A stretch of 64,000 bases of DNA, from assembly GCA_900549665.1 (NCBI GenBank), contig URPH01000001.1, forward strand, positions 62,001 through 126,000. Reading direction: 5' to 3'. A model generated the notes under the pieces. That model was given only the letters and a program-made list of their open reading frames with translations, ran no database searches and had not been told where the DNA came from. Positions 54,712-63,671 of the stretch are shown here, in pieces (position 1 is the stretch's first letter; each line of letters opens with the position of its first letter). Both the position numbers and the translations under genes were made by a program. Origin of the DNA: an uncultured Lachnospiraceae bacterium. Its GTDB lineage: Bacteria > Bacillota > Clostridia > Lachnospirales > Lachnospiraceae.

Positions 54712-54894
54712 TTAGTTCTCATTCATTTTCCTTAGTTTTCTTGGGTCAATCGGCTTTTGTGCATCCTGTGGTATAAACCACATCAATCCTCTCTTTACTG
54801 CACCCTCTATTCTTCCCTGATTACACAACAAGGTTACTCTCCTTGCTGATATATTCCATTTCTCAGCCATTTCTCCTGCGGTAAAATATTCCAT
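54712..54894 (-). CDS. Excisionase-like helix-turn-helix protein
   Basis: A 60-residue protein with the MerR/excisionase-type start MEYFTAGEMAEKWNISARRVTLLCNQGRIEGAVKRG, which forms a winged helix DNA-binding fold. The rest (WFIPQDAQKPIDPRKLRK) is typical of small clostridial proteins of this class. GGAGGG lies before the ATG. It often accompanies AlbA_2-type regulators. No integrase is adjacent. Confidence 0.83.
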   Translation of the reverse strand: MEYFTAGEMAEKWNISARRVTLLCNQGRIEGAVKRGLMWFIPQDAQKPIDPRKLRKMNEN

Positions 54895-55307
54895 AACACA
54901 CCCTCCGTTTTATATAAAGTACACCATCTAAATTATATTCCAATATCGGAACATTTTCAACTTATTTATGTGCTTTTTGCATATTTCCAACATACTTTTT
55001 TACAACACTTTTCACATATTTCACAAACAATTATCTTACTTATAGGCATTAAAAAAGCAGGATACAGCCCACAAGAATCATCCCCTGCCACTACTTTATT
55101 CTGCCGTTTCCAAATTTACATGTTCTCTGCTCCTAACGCTGTAATGTTCATTCCGTGAACCTCCTTTAAAAATATTGAAATAAGAAGGGGTCAACCCCAA
55201 ATAAAAGGGTCTATTCCCAAACATAATACGAGGGAAAGCAAAATGCTTTCCCTCGCAGGACTCTCTCTTGTCACCGTTAAAAGTGCAGAAATATATATTG
55301 TTGTCCA
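54895..55307. other. 413-bp gap between the excisionase-like gene and ppdK
   Basis: No convincing gene. It contains a perfect 12-bp hairpin (CGAGGGAAAGCA/TGCTTTCCCTCG, 55229-55255) without a T-run, a small GGGGTCAACCCC palindrome near 55188, and a weak GCAGG...CCTGC hairpin followed by T-runs on the minus strand (about 55045-55095) that could end ppdK transcripts. Confidence 0.6.
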
Positions 55308-57965
55308 TTACCTCTTTTCGCTAATGGCTGCCTGTGCTGCCGCAAGTCTTGCAATCGGCACGCGGTAAGGCGAACATGATACGTAAGTCAGTCCTATCTT
55401 GTGGCAGAACTCGATGGATGAAGGATCGCCACCATGCTCTCCACAAATACCGAGCTTGATATCCGGTCTGACACTGCGTCCTTTTTCAGCTGCCATCTTG
55501 ACAAGCTGTCCGACACCTGCCTGATCCAGCCTTGCAAACGGATCAGATTCGTAAATCTTTCTCTTATAGTAGTCATTTAAGAACTTGCCTGCATCATCAC
55601 GTGAGAAACCAAAGGTCATCTGCGTCAGGTCGTTTGTACCAAATGAGAAGAACTCAGCTTCTTTTGCAATCTCGTCTGCCGTCAGTGCTGCTCTCGGAAT
55701 TTCAATCATGGTTCCGATGTGATAACTGATATCAGAGCCTTTTTCTTTTTTCACAAGCTCTGCAGTCTCAACTACGATATCTTTTACAAATTTTAATTCT
55801 TTTCTTTCGCCTACCAGAGGAATCATGATCTCCGGTACGATATCATATCCTTTTTCTGCCTTAACCTCAATAGCAGCTTCCATAACGGCTCTCGTCTGCA
55901 TCTTGGCAATTTCCGGATATGTAACAGCCAGACGGCATCCACGATGTCCCATCATAGGGTTGAATTCATGTAATGAATCACAGATTTCCTGAACCTCTTC
56001 GGAGGTCATCATCATCTCAACTGCCAGGTCATCAATATCCGCCTGCTCGGTTGGAACAAATTCATGAAGCGGAGGATCTAAGAAACGGATGGTAACCGGT
56101 CTTCCTTCCATGGTTTCATATAATGCCTTGAAATCCCCCTTCTGATAAGGGATCAGTGCATTGAGTGCTTTTTCTCTCTGCTCTAATGTACGTGCTAAGA
56201 TCATCTGACGGATGCGCGGGATCCTTTCCGGATCAAAGAACATATGCTCTGTACGGCAAAGACCGATACCCTGTGCGCCAAATTTAACAGCTACCGCTGC
56301 ATCTGACGGTGTATCTGCATTGGTGCGAACCTGCAGCTTGCGGTATTCGTCAGCCCAGTCCATAATACGTCCGAAATTGCCGGAAACACTTGCTTCCACG
56401 GTCGGAATATCTCCATAATAAATATTACCTGTGGATCCATCCAGTGAAATATAGTCACCCTCATGGATCTCATGTCCGCCAAGTGAAAATACTTTATCTT
56501 CTTCACTGATTGCAATTTCACCACAACCGGATACACAACAGGTACCCATACCTCTTGCAACAACCGCAGCATGGCTTGTCATACCACCACGTACAGTCAG
56601 TACACCTTCGGATGCATGCATACCTTCAATATCTTCAGGCGATGTCTCCAGACGGACTAAGATTACTCTGTCACCGGTCTCTTCATGATGCTTTTTCGCA
56701 TCCTCTGCTGTAAAGTAAACCTTACCGGCTCCGGCTCCGGGTGATGCAGGAAGACCATGTCCGATCACCTCTCCCTTCTTTAATGCTTCGGGATCAAAGG
56801 TCGGATGCAACAACTGATCTAAAGACTTAGCCTCAATACGCATAACCGCTTCTTTAGGTGTGATCTTTCCTTCATCTACCAGATCACAGGCAATCTGCAG
56901 TGCAGCCTGTGCGGTACGCTTACCATTACGAGTCTGTAAGAAATACAGCTTTTTATCTTCAATGGTAAACTCCATATCCTGCATGTCTCTGTAATGGTCT
57001 TCCAGTTTAGTAGCAATTTCCATAAACTGTTTGAAACATTCCGGCATATCCTGTTCCAGTCTTGTGATTGGCTGGGGTGTACGCACACCGGCAACAACGT
57101 CTTCGCCCTGTGCATTGATCAGGTATTCACCAAAAATACCTTTTTCACCGGTAGAAGGATTTCTGGTAAATGCAACACCTGTACCGGAGGTATCACCCAT
57201 ATTACCAAATACCATAGCCTGTACATTGACCGCTGTTCCCCAGTCTCCAGGAATATCATTCATACGTCTGTAAACAATGGCTCTTTCATTGTCCCAGCTG
57301 CGGAATACTGCTTTTACTGCTTCCATCAGCTGTACCTTGGGATCCTGAGGAAATTCCTCACCCATGGCATCTTTATATATACCCTTGAAGATCCGGATAA
57401 TCTCTTTGAGATCATCGGCAGTCAGATCGGTATCATAAACAGCCTCATCTGCCGATCTTCCAAGCTCTGCTCTCTTTTTATCCTTTTCTTCATCTAAAAC
57501 TCGCTCAAAATGTGACTTTGGAACCTCCATAACAACATCCGAGAACATCTGGATAAAACGACGATATGAATCGTAGGCAAAACGAACATTGCCCGTCTTT
57601 TTGGCAAATCCTTCTACTGCCACATCGTTTAACCCCAAATTTAAAATAGTATCCATCATGCCCGGCATGGACGCCCTTGCTCCGGAACGAACCGAAACCA
57701 GCAACGGATTCTCCGTATCTCCGAATTTCTTCCCCTGCTTTGCTTCCAGATCTGAAAGTGCGGCAAAAATCTGATCCTGTACCTCCTGTGGTATTGTCCT
57801 GCCACTGTTGTAATATTCGGTACAAGCCTCTGTTGTAACGGTAAAGCCCTGTGGAATCGGAAGACCAAGATTGGTCATTTCTGCCAGATTGGCACCTTTT
57901 CCGCCCAACAGATTGCGCATATCTGCATTACCTTCTTCAAATAAGTATACCCATTTGTTAGACAT
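55308..57965 (-). CDS. ppdK: Pyruvate, phosphate dikinase
   Basis: An 885-residue enzyme interconverting pyruvate, ATP and Pi with phosphoenolpyruvate, AMP and PPi. In order: ATP-grasp domain (LLGGKGANLAEMTNLGLPIP, then the SVRSGARASMPGMMDTILNLG loop), swivelling phosphohistidine domain (GVLTVRGGMTSHAAVVARGMG, His in TSHA), and a TIM-barrel PEP domain (LCRTEHMFFD, GTNDLTQMTFGFSRDD, GICGEHGGDP with its catalytic Cys). Full length. AAGGGGG lies 7 nt before the ATG. With pfp it supports PPi-based glycolysis. Confidence 0.97.
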   Translation of the reverse strand: MSNKWVYLFEEGNADMRNLLGGKGANLAEMTNLGLPIPQGFTVTTEACTEYYNSGRTIPQEVQDQIFAALSDLEAKQGKKFGDTENPLLVSVRSGARASMPGMMDTILNLGLNDVAVEGFAKKTGNVRFAYDSYRRFIQMFSDVVMEVPKSHFERVLDEEKDKKRAELGRSADEAVYDTDLTADDLKEIIRIFKGIYKDAMGEEFPQDPKVQLMEAVKAVFRSWDNERAIVYRRMNDIPGDWGTAVNVQAMVFGNMGDTSGTGVAFTRNPSTGEKGIFGEYLINAQGEDVVAGVRTPQPITRLEQDMPECFKQFMEIATKLEDHYRDMQDMEFTIEDKKLYFLQTRNGKRTAQAALQIACDLVDEGKITPKEAVMRIEAKSLDQLLHPTFDPEALKKGEVIGHGLPASPGAGAGKVYFTAEDAKKHHEETGDRVILVRLETSPEDIEGMHASEGVLTVRGGMTSHAAVVARGMGTCCVSGCGEIAISEEDKVFSLGGHEIHEGDYISLDGSTGNIYYGDIPTVEASVSGNFGRIMDWADEYRKLQVRTNADTPSDAAVAVKFGAQGIGLCRTEHMFFDPERIPRIRQMILARTLEQREKALNALIPYQKGDFKALYETMEGRPVTIRFLDPPLHEFVPTEQADIDDLAVEMMMTSEEVQEICDSLHEFNPMMGHRGCRLAVTYPEIAKMQTRAVMEAAIEVKAEKGYDIVPEIMIPLVGERKELKFVKDIVVETAELVKKEKGSDISYHIGTMIEIPRAALTADEIAKEAEFFSFGTNDLTQMTFGFSRDDAGKFLNDYYKRKIYESDPFARLDQAGVGQLVKMAAEKGRSVRPDIKLGICGEHGGDPSSIEFCHKIGLTYVSCSPYRVPIARLAAAQAAISEKR

Positions 57966-58007
57966 GTTCTAACCCCCTTAGATAAAATTGTGTTACACAC
58001 TATACTT

Positions 58008-58016
58008 ATTATAGCA
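58008..58016 (-). promoter_or_regulatory. ppdK extended -10 promoter
   Basis: Minus-strand TGCTATAAT, an extended -10, lies about 45 nt before the ppdK start. The -35 is weak. The remaining 58017-58200 sequence shows no gene. Confidence 0.55.
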
Positions 58017-58201
58017 TTTGTCCCATTCTTGCGTATATATTTAATATGTAAAAAACTTCTAATGGATGTAGAAAATCAGCGACATGTTTTGTGCTTTTTA
58101 TACAAAATATGTGGGGTTTGTTGCATTTCACCTGTCAAAAAAGAGCTGCCATATATGTAAAACAAATAGCTAATAAGCTTTTCAACTGTATACTCTGTAA
58201 A

Positions 58202-58243
58202 AACATCAAGGGAAAGCTAATATAACGGCTTTCCCTTGATGTT
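58202..58243 (-). terminator. Perfect 16-bp terminator after the Rpn remnant
   Basis: AACATCAAGGGAAAGC pairs with GCTTTCCCTTGATGTT over a 10-nt loop and is followed by TTTT on the minus strand. Confidence 0.9.
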
Positions 58244-58263
58244 ATTTTCACAATATTTTGATG

Positions 58264-58611
58264 TTACTTTTCCAGATGGGTTCCCAACTTTTCCCGCGCT
58301 TCTGTTTCGGTAAGATGCATGGTATTCATAAGGTTCTGTAATAATTCTTGTTCTCTTGTATTTCTGCCAAGCTTTTCACCTTCGCTTCTGCCACGTTCTA
58401 GGCCAAGTTTTTCACCTTCGATTTTGCCACGTTCTTCGCCCTCCAGATATCCTTCGCGTTTCATATCCATATCATTCACATATGTTTTCAAATACTCCGA
58501 CCTCCATTCTTCGTTCAGTCTTGCATTCTTCACTTCTTTATCAAGCAGTCTGGTAAATTCGTCCTCTGCAGCTTCATTTTCAATATGGTCAAATATTCCT
58601 AATGAAATTTT
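58264..58611 (-). pseudogene. C-terminal remnant of an Rpn-family nuclease
   Basis: The open frame from 58611 reads SLGIFDHIENEAAEDEF, then NARLNEEWRSEYL, DMKREGYLEGEERGK and LTETEAREKLG. This is the C-terminal tail of Rpn-type (PD-(D/E)XK, recombination-promoting) proteins. The catalytic N-terminal domain is missing, and an in-frame TAA lies directly upstream. An internal GTG at 58533 may permit a short peptide, but no ribosome site supports it. It overlaps the end of the VanZ-like pseudogene by 23 nt, which suggests fusion of two remnants by deletion. Confidence 0.7.
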
Positions 58612-59065
58612 TTAATTTAGCAAAAAGCCAATTTGAAAACCAACACCCAAGCATACAGCCCAACGCATTGTGAAACATATCATCCCACTCAAACAATCCC
58701 CTTTTAAAAACCAGCTGTGATAATTCAATGACAGCCGATATCTGGAAGCCCATAAAAAATGCCCGTTTCAGCTTAACCTTATGTTCAAAAATTACCGGTA
58801 GCAGGATCCCCATTGGCATCAGCAAAATACAATTTAACAAATTTTCCTCCAACAGTTTCCAATCATGATATCGAACAACTTCATGCCAAGATCAGAATGG
58901 CTTTAATTCATATTGCCGAACGAAGGTAACTCTTGTGAATACAGTAGAGCCAAACACAATTCCCAGAAAGATAACTAATATTATCATGGCAATCCCTTGT
59001 ATCTTTTTCCATTTCTGTCTCCGAATACCTGAAAATACTATTACCATTGCCAATATCAGAATCAT
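58589..59065 (-). pseudogene. VanZ-like membrane protein with an internal TGA
   Basis: One frame runs from the ATG 59065 to the stop at 58589. It has about four helices, starting MILILAMVIVF, then an AMIILVIFLGIVFGSTVF helix, with the VanZ signature ISAVIELSQLVFKRGLFEWDD and ending near ALGCMLG. At 58892-58894 TGA interrupts ELKPF-stop-SWHEVV, where relatives usually have Trp (TGG), so a single G-to-A change explains it. The 87 codons after the stop could still be translated from an internal GTG or ATG but lack the N-terminal helices. It begins 37 nt after the DUF4143 ATPase stop. Confidence 0.82.
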
Positions 59066-59101
59066 TATGAAAACTGCTATTTCCCGTCAAAAATGCATCG
59101 T

Positions 59102-60421
59102 TCACTCTTTCAGCAGCCAATCGATAAGGCTTTCAGATTTAATACCGTCATAGGAAACATCAAGCCCCGGCTCAAGGGACAACACAATTTTCTCGTAGTT
59201 ATCGCGGATGCTTTGCAGCGGTGCAAGCTCACGCCTGCGCACATCCTCGCTCATCATGGATTCCGTCACCTGAATATACTTTTTGTCGTCAGCAGTCGTT
59301 GCTATGAAGTCTACCTCTGCGTTGCCAATCTTTCCAATCGCAACATCATACCCCCGACGAAGCAACTCAAAGTAAACGACATTTTCAATAGCGTGACCAC
59401 TGTCACGATTACGAAAGCCCAGCAAATAGTTTCTCAATCCAATATCAACAATATAGTATTTTCCGAGTGTACGTAGGTAGGATTTACCCTTGATATCAAA
59501 ACGTTTGATCTCATAGAAGAAATAGCTCTCCAGAAGTGCGTTCACATATGCTTGCACGGTATGGACGCTGGGAGTCCCCTTGCGTTTACCGTCATCCAGA
59601 AGCCCTTCGTTTACCAGCGTGTTGCCAATAGATGAAATCGACACGCTGGAACCAATGTTATCCGCAAGAAACAGGATGATCTTGCGTAGCAGCGCGGAAT
59701 CTGCGATCTGCTTTTGACCTCTGCGCTTTTCTCTCTCCAAAATGTCGCGGATGACTACTGTGGAATAGATGCCTTCGAGAAGCGACAGTGCCTTTTCCTG
59801 CTCCAAACCAACATCTGCAATACTGGGCATCCCGCCGAATCGCATATAGGCATCGAAAACCTCCCGTAGCTCATAGCGTTCGCCATTTTTATCGAATACC
59901 TGCCTACGGAATCCCCCGAGTGCGCTCTGCGTTTCACGAACCTCAAAACCATGAAAATCAAGAAACTCACGAAAAGAGAGCGGCAACATCTTGATTTCCA
60001 CACACCGCCCGGAGAGATAGGTGGAATACTCCGAAGATAAAAGATAGGCGTTTGACCCAGTGACATAGATATCACAGTCAAAATCCACGCGGAAAGCGTT
60101 TATCGCATCCTCCCAGGCTTCGATCCGTTGCAGTTCGTCAAAGAAAAGATACATCCTTTTTCCAGAGACGATACGCTCTTTCACATAGCGGTATATACCG
60201 TCAGCGCTCATCCCACGAAAATCAAAGGATTCAAAATTCATTTCAATGATCTGCTCCGGCAGGATGCCCGTATCCTTCAAATGCTGAACCATCAGCTTTA
60301 ACAGACTGGACTTACCACAACGACGAATACCTGTGATCACTTTGACCGGCTCGGTATCTTGAAAACCAATCAGCTTATTCAGATAACTGTCACGACCTTT
60401 AAGCTCATGTGAATCAATCAT
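59102..60421 (-). CDS. AAA_14/DUF4143 ATPase
   Basis: A 439-residue protein. An AAA_14 ATPase (Walker A VITGIRRCGKSSLL near 28-41, Walker B YLFFDELQRIE near 96-106, DIYVTGSNAYLL, LSGRCVEIKMLPLSFREF) is followed by DUF4143 (YIVDIGLRNYLLGF, ENVVYFELLRRGYDVAIG, EVDFIATTADDKKYIQV), which resembles a PD-(D/E)XK nuclease-like fold. Function unknown; such genes are scattered, multicopy and often horizontally transferred. G+C is higher than in neighbours, fitting acquisition. A paralogue remnant lies just upstream at 60527-60717. Confidence 0.92.
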   Translation of the reverse strand: MIDSHELKGRDSYLNKLIGFQDTEPVKVITGIRRCGKSSLLKLMVQHLKDTGILPEQIIEMNFESFDFRGMSADGIYRYVKERIVSGKRMYLFFDELQRIEAWEDAINAFRVDFDCDIYVTGSNAYLLSSEYSTYLSGRCVEIKMLPLSFREFLDFHGFEVRETQSALGGFRRQVFDKNGERYELREVFDAYMRFGGMPSIADVGLEQEKALSLLEGIYSTVVIRDILEREKRRGQKQIADSALLRKIILFLADNIGSSVSISSIGNTLVNEGLLDDGKRKGTPSVHTVQAYVNALLESYFFYEIKRFDIKGKSYLRTLGKYYIVDIGLRNYLLGFRNRDSGHAIENVVYFELLRRGYDVAIGKIGNAEVDFIATTADDKKYIQVTESMMSEDVRRRELAPLQSIRDNYEKIVLSLEPGLDVSYDGIKSESLIDWLLKE

Positions 60422-60526
60422 GTCTTATCACTCTCCTTTTCCAATAGTTCAGCACAAAACTATAAAAAAGTCAAGTTTGTGCACTGAAGTGCAAAAATAA
60501 TCATATTTTGACAGTTTTCGTATTCA

Positions 60527-60717
60527 TCAGATTGTCTGCGGCAAAATTCCGTTTTCCATCATTGGCAAAGCTTCAACCACAAGTACCTTAAAAGCAGATA
60601 CCAGCTCTGTTCCGGGATTCGTACTCTTTTTGATTTCCAGCGGATGAAGCTGTCTGCCCGTTTCGACAACCATATCGATCTCATTCGTATCCTTATCACG
60701 ATAATAATGGGTGAATC
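60527..60717 (-). pseudogene. Remnant of a second DUF4143 ATPase (C-terminus)
   Basis: The minus-strand frame ending at TGA 60527-60529 reads FTHYYRDKDTNEIDMVVETG, then LHPLEIKKSTNPGTELV and a short tail. The text YRDK...EIDMV...LEIKKS matches the nuclease-like end of DUF4143 proteins. The rest of the gene is gone; upstream there are frame changes and a duplicated GGTACTTGTTGTTGAGGA-like segment. It adds to the evidence of decay in this region. Confidence 0.72.
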
Positions 60718-60863
60718 CTCAACAACAAGTACCTTATCATAAATTTCGTTCCTTGACACCTGAACAGTTCCGCTGGCTTATGTAGAACTTTGCGATTGCC
60801 CCGGTTATTCACGATATTACTCCACCCATTCTTCCTGAGATATTTTCTTTTGCGCAAGACTCT

Positions 60864-61550
60864 TTATATCCCCAGTTTTTCCCGCGCCTCCATTTCAGTA
60901 AGATTCATGGTATACATGAGGTTATGCAATAATTCCTGCTCTTTTTCCATTCTGCCACTCTCTGCTCCCGCGGAAAACCCATCAGTCCTGCCGGATTCAT
61001 AGCCGGCCTCATAGCCCTCTTCCCGCAGCGTCCTCGCATATTTCTTTTCATCAAATTCTTCCAACAGCGATCCTAATACCTGGCTTCTATGTTTTCTCAA
61101 GATATCCTCCAGTATTCCATGCCCGATACAATACTCTATCGCAGCATTCATGGCTTCTTCACGGTTATCATATTTATTTGCATATTCCCTTGTAACGGCT
61201 ACAAACTGTGCGTATTGTGAAAGCATACATACCACAGCCCTGCATCAGATGCTCGTTGTGCCCGTAGTTGATATTGATGACCTTTACACGACCTCCACGG
61301 CAGGCTCCACATCCTGATTGCTGAATGCAGATGACAGGCATAATTCATATTCATCCGGTGTATCGGTGGTTCCATTGTAAAATACAACACACTGTGGTGT
61401 CGGGAATGGGATCAGTTCACTTCCATATAGGCTCCTATCCGTGCTTTCCACAAGCAGCTGGTATTCCTGTGCCAGATAGATCAGAAATCTCACCGGCATA
61501 TTCGGATTCAAGGTTGATTGATGCTCATACATATTGATTGAATATAGCAT
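60864..61550 (-). pseudogene. Frameshifted Rpn-family (PD-(D/E)XK) nuclease
   Basis: Three frames each hold part of the protein. Residues from 61550 read NPNMPVRFLIYLAQEYQ, FPTPQCVVFYNG and ELCLSSAF. A middle piece near 61280-61215 reads VININYGHNEHLMQGC. The end from about 61235 reads SQYAQFVAVTREYANKYDN, GILEDILRKHRSQVLG and LTEMEAREKLGI. This order matches Rpn-type recombination-promoting nucleases, so at least two frameshifts are present and the 5' end is also missing. Its tail resembles that of the 58264-58611 remnant. Confidence 0.8.
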
Positions 61551-61806
61551 CCTCCTTCTTCATCCTCTTCGTAAATCTCCCACCCCATAAAATTGTAGTG
61601 AATTATAAAAGCATAAGATCTAAGAATTGATGTAAGAAATCAGACTGGAAAATATTGTCGGCATTGATAGCATCCGCGCCATACAGTATACGTTGTTTCG
61701 TTAATATTCTATCAGAAAATAGAAATATGCTATTGTTGAAAGCATACCACATCATCCTCGGATATGCAACCGAAATTTTCCACCCAAAGAGTCGTTCCAT
61801 CCGAAA

Positions 61807-62070
61807 ATGGAAATTATAACCTATGACAATACTCATATGCTTCTGGATTATCACGACTATGATGCTCACAAAATACAAACCTGTATGATCACGGAGCCCA
61901 ATATGGTTATTACATTTACTGACTTTATACAAGATCTTGCCAACTACCATTTTGTATACACACAGGATGAGACAACTGAAATGCTTCAGGATAGTATCCA
62001 TAAACTAAAAGAAGCTCTACCCCTTTCCGCCAGAACAAACGTTCTTGTTTTTTTGAAAAAAAGGCACTAA
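61807..62070 (+). CDS. Doubtful 87-aa ORF
   Basis: The product starts MEIITYDNTHMLLDYHDYD and ends NVLVFLKKRH. No family is recognised, and no ribosome site precedes the ATG (CCGAAAATGG). A frame just upstream on the same strand ends exactly at this start, so it may be part of an older, broken gene. The opposite strand also has an open frame of 132 codons with no better support. Confidence 0.25.
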   Translation: MEIITYDNTHMLLDYHDYDAHKIQTCMITEPNMVITFTDFIQDLANYHFVYTQDETTEMLQDSIHKLKEALPLSARTNVLVFLKKRH

Positions 62071-62135
62071 AATAAGGATGACTCACATTCACAGTGAAAC
62101 CATCCTTATTTATTGGCAAATACTTCAATCCTTTT

Positions 62136-62588
62136 TTATTTATCTAACATCTTTTTCAGCTCATCCATAAAAGTATTGACATCCTTAAATTCCCGGTATA
62201 CAGATGCAAAACGGACATAAGCAACATCATCGACTGCCTTCAGCTTGTCCATAACAAGCTCTCCAATGGCATTGGAGGAAATTTCTTTTTCCTCCAGATT
62301 AAAGATTTCTGTCTCAACATCTTCCACAATCTCTGCAATCTGATTGGCACTGACCGGTCTCTTATGGCAGGCCAACAATACGCCCGCCTCAATTTTTCCA
62401 CGATCATAAGGCTCTCTCGTATTGTCTTTCTTGATAATGATCAACGGAATTGTCTCAACCTTTTCATAGGTTGTAAATCTCTTATCGCATCCGTCGCACA
62501 CACGACGTCTGCGGATAGAATTGTTGTCTTCGGCCGGCCGGGAATCGATTACCCTGGTGTTTTCATGGCCACAAAAAGGACATTTCAT
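62136..62588 (-). CDS. nrdR: Transcriptional repressor NrdR
   Basis: A 150-residue regulator of ribonucleotide reductase genes. The N-terminal zinc ribbon (CPFCGHENTRVIDSRPAED ... RRRRVCDGCDKRFTTYE) is followed by an ATP-cone domain that senses dATP/ATP (VIKKDNTREPYDRGKIEAG-type text). Typical length. The ATG at 62588 has GAGAGG about 11 nt upstream. In Clostridia nrdR usually follows ymxH directly; here the PBECR cassette separates them. Confidence 0.97.
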   Translation of the reverse strand: MKCPFCGHENTRVIDSRPAEDNNSIRRRRVCDGCDKRFTTYEKVETIPLIIIKKDNTREPYDRGKIEAGVLLACHKRPVSANQIAEIVEDVETEIFNLEEKEISSNAIGELVMDKLKAVDDVAYVRFASVYREFKDVNTFMDELKKMLDK

Positions 62589-62743
62589 AGTCTTGCTTTC
62601 CTCTCATAAAATTCAATAATATGTTACCCTGATAAGTACGCGACATACTATATTTAGTTGTTGCATACTCTAATGTTTACATTATATTCTCTTTTCCAAA
62701 TTATGTCAACAAGTTATGGTAACCAATCTGACATGCGTACAAC

Positions 62744-62774
62744 CTAACACCGAAAATCAACCAATATAATATCC
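62744..62774. repeat. 31-bp direct repeat, copy 1 (distal)
   Basis: CTAACACCGAAAATC... is identical over 31 bp to 63641-63671, the 3' end of ymxH including its stop. Here it is non-coding and followed by A/T-rich DNA. It marks the far edge of the inserted cassette. Confidence 0.92.
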
Positions 62775-62851
62775 AAATCAATTTATAAATTTATCTATAA
62801 GATACTTATATCTTGAATTAAAAATTAAAATATGTTATATAATAATTACTA

Positions 62852-62925
62852 AAAGCGATTTCATCGGCTACGTTTCGGACGTATACCTAGGGCTTATGCA
62901 TTATTAGGGACCGATGAATCGCTTT
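62852..62925 (-). terminator. Long hairpin at the end of the PBECR cassette
   Basis: AAAGCGATTTCATCGG and CCGATGAATCGCTTT pair with one bulge; the loop holds the end of the PBECR gene. It could terminate the transcript. Confidence 0.7.
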
Positions 62926-63418
62926 CTGTTTTTCTTGCCTTAATATATGCTGATACAATATAATTTTTGTGTTTCTTGGCATCACTTACTGCTTCAATTA
63001 CATAAAATGTCCCATCTATCTTTTTTGAAATTATCACTTTAGGAGCCAATTTCCCATTTGCATCAACGTAGCCCTGTGCATATTCATTGTGAAAGTCAAT
63101 ATGATCATAATTTGCTAAAACATAGCCGATTCTGGCTATATCTTCAATATTTTTCATACTTTCATCCTGTTCACCATTTTCTCCATGACGTTTTTTAATA
63201 TGAATAATTCCATTATCATCAAGAACAATCCGGTTTCCATACACTTTTTTTCCTGTCAGTTCCTTTATTTTTCCTGCGGCCTCATCAGACAAAAAACCTA
63301 CTGTAACAGATGAAGCTTTCTCTCCATTATAAACTTTCTTTACATAATCATAAATTTCCAAATCAATGGATTCTTTATAGTTCTCCATAATTTGTAATTC
63401 TGACTCCGTATGAATCAT
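62894..63418 (-). CDS. PBECR-type (phage Barnase-EndoU-ColicinE5/D-RelE-like) nuclease domain protein
   Basis: A 174-residue protein. The second half (about 70-165) matches PBECR2/3 domains: VLDDNGIIHIKKRHGENGE (catalytic-type His-Lys-Arg-His cluster), IARIGYVLANYDHIDF, a strand with VIISKKIDGTFYVIEAVSD, and HKNYIVSAYIKAR. Related domains occur in phage polyvalent proteins and toxins. The start is the ATG at 63418 with AAAAGGAG 8 nt upstream; the frame opens at 63469. It has its own promoter with an overlapping inverted repeat. The cassette is flanked by the 31-bp direct repeat. No antitoxin ORF is seen. Confidence 0.8.
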   Translation of the reverse strand: MIHTESELQIMENYKESIDLEIYDYVKKVYNGEKASSVTVGFLSDEAAGKIKELTGKKVYGNRIVLDDNGIIHIKKRHGENGEQDESMKNIEDIARIGYVLANYDHIDFHNEYAQGYVDANGKLAPKVIISKKIDGTFYVIEAVSDAKKHKNYIVSAYIKARKTESDSSVPNNA

Positions 63419-63585
63419 ATATAATTTCTCCTTTTCGACTAGACAGAGCTCTCCATGCTCGCTATACAAGTAACTAATTCATAATCAATTTGGGAAAATA
63501 ATAGATATTGTCCACCAAAAATACTACATTGTATCTGGTAAACTAAAGATATTCTTAGAAAATGATTGAATTGAAATTATTTATT

Positions 63586-63614
63586 ATAGTAATCCTGACA
63601 GGAATAACTGTCAA
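63586..63614 (-). promoter_or_regulatory. Promoter and operator of the PBECR cassette
   Basis: Minus-strand TTGACA (63609-63614), a 17-bp spacer and TACTAT (63586-63591). An inverted repeat, TGACAG-6-CTGTCA (63596-63613), overlaps the -35 and looks like a repressor site. The start codon is about 165 nt further on, so the leader is long. Confidence 0.72.
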
Positions 63615-63640
63615 GAACCGATTTTTATCACCGACACACT

Positions 63641-63671
63641 CTAACACCGAAAATCAACCAATATAATATCC
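63641..63671. repeat. 31-bp direct repeat, copy 2 (3' end of ymxH)
   Basis: Identical to 62744-62774. It includes the ymxH stop and its last nine sense codons. Confidence 0.92.

Noticed and set aside
54537..54776. Plus-strand ORF in the AlbA_2 gene start region
   Set aside because: Shadow of the minus-strand coding sequence; no ribosome site.
55096..55308. 70-codon minus-strand ORF after ppdK
   Set aside because: It runs through two hairpins, has no ribosome site and no recognisable text.
61603..62001. 132-codon minus-strand ORF
   Set aside because: Hydrophobic, random-looking composition, no ribosome site, and a competing plus-strand frame; neither is well supported.
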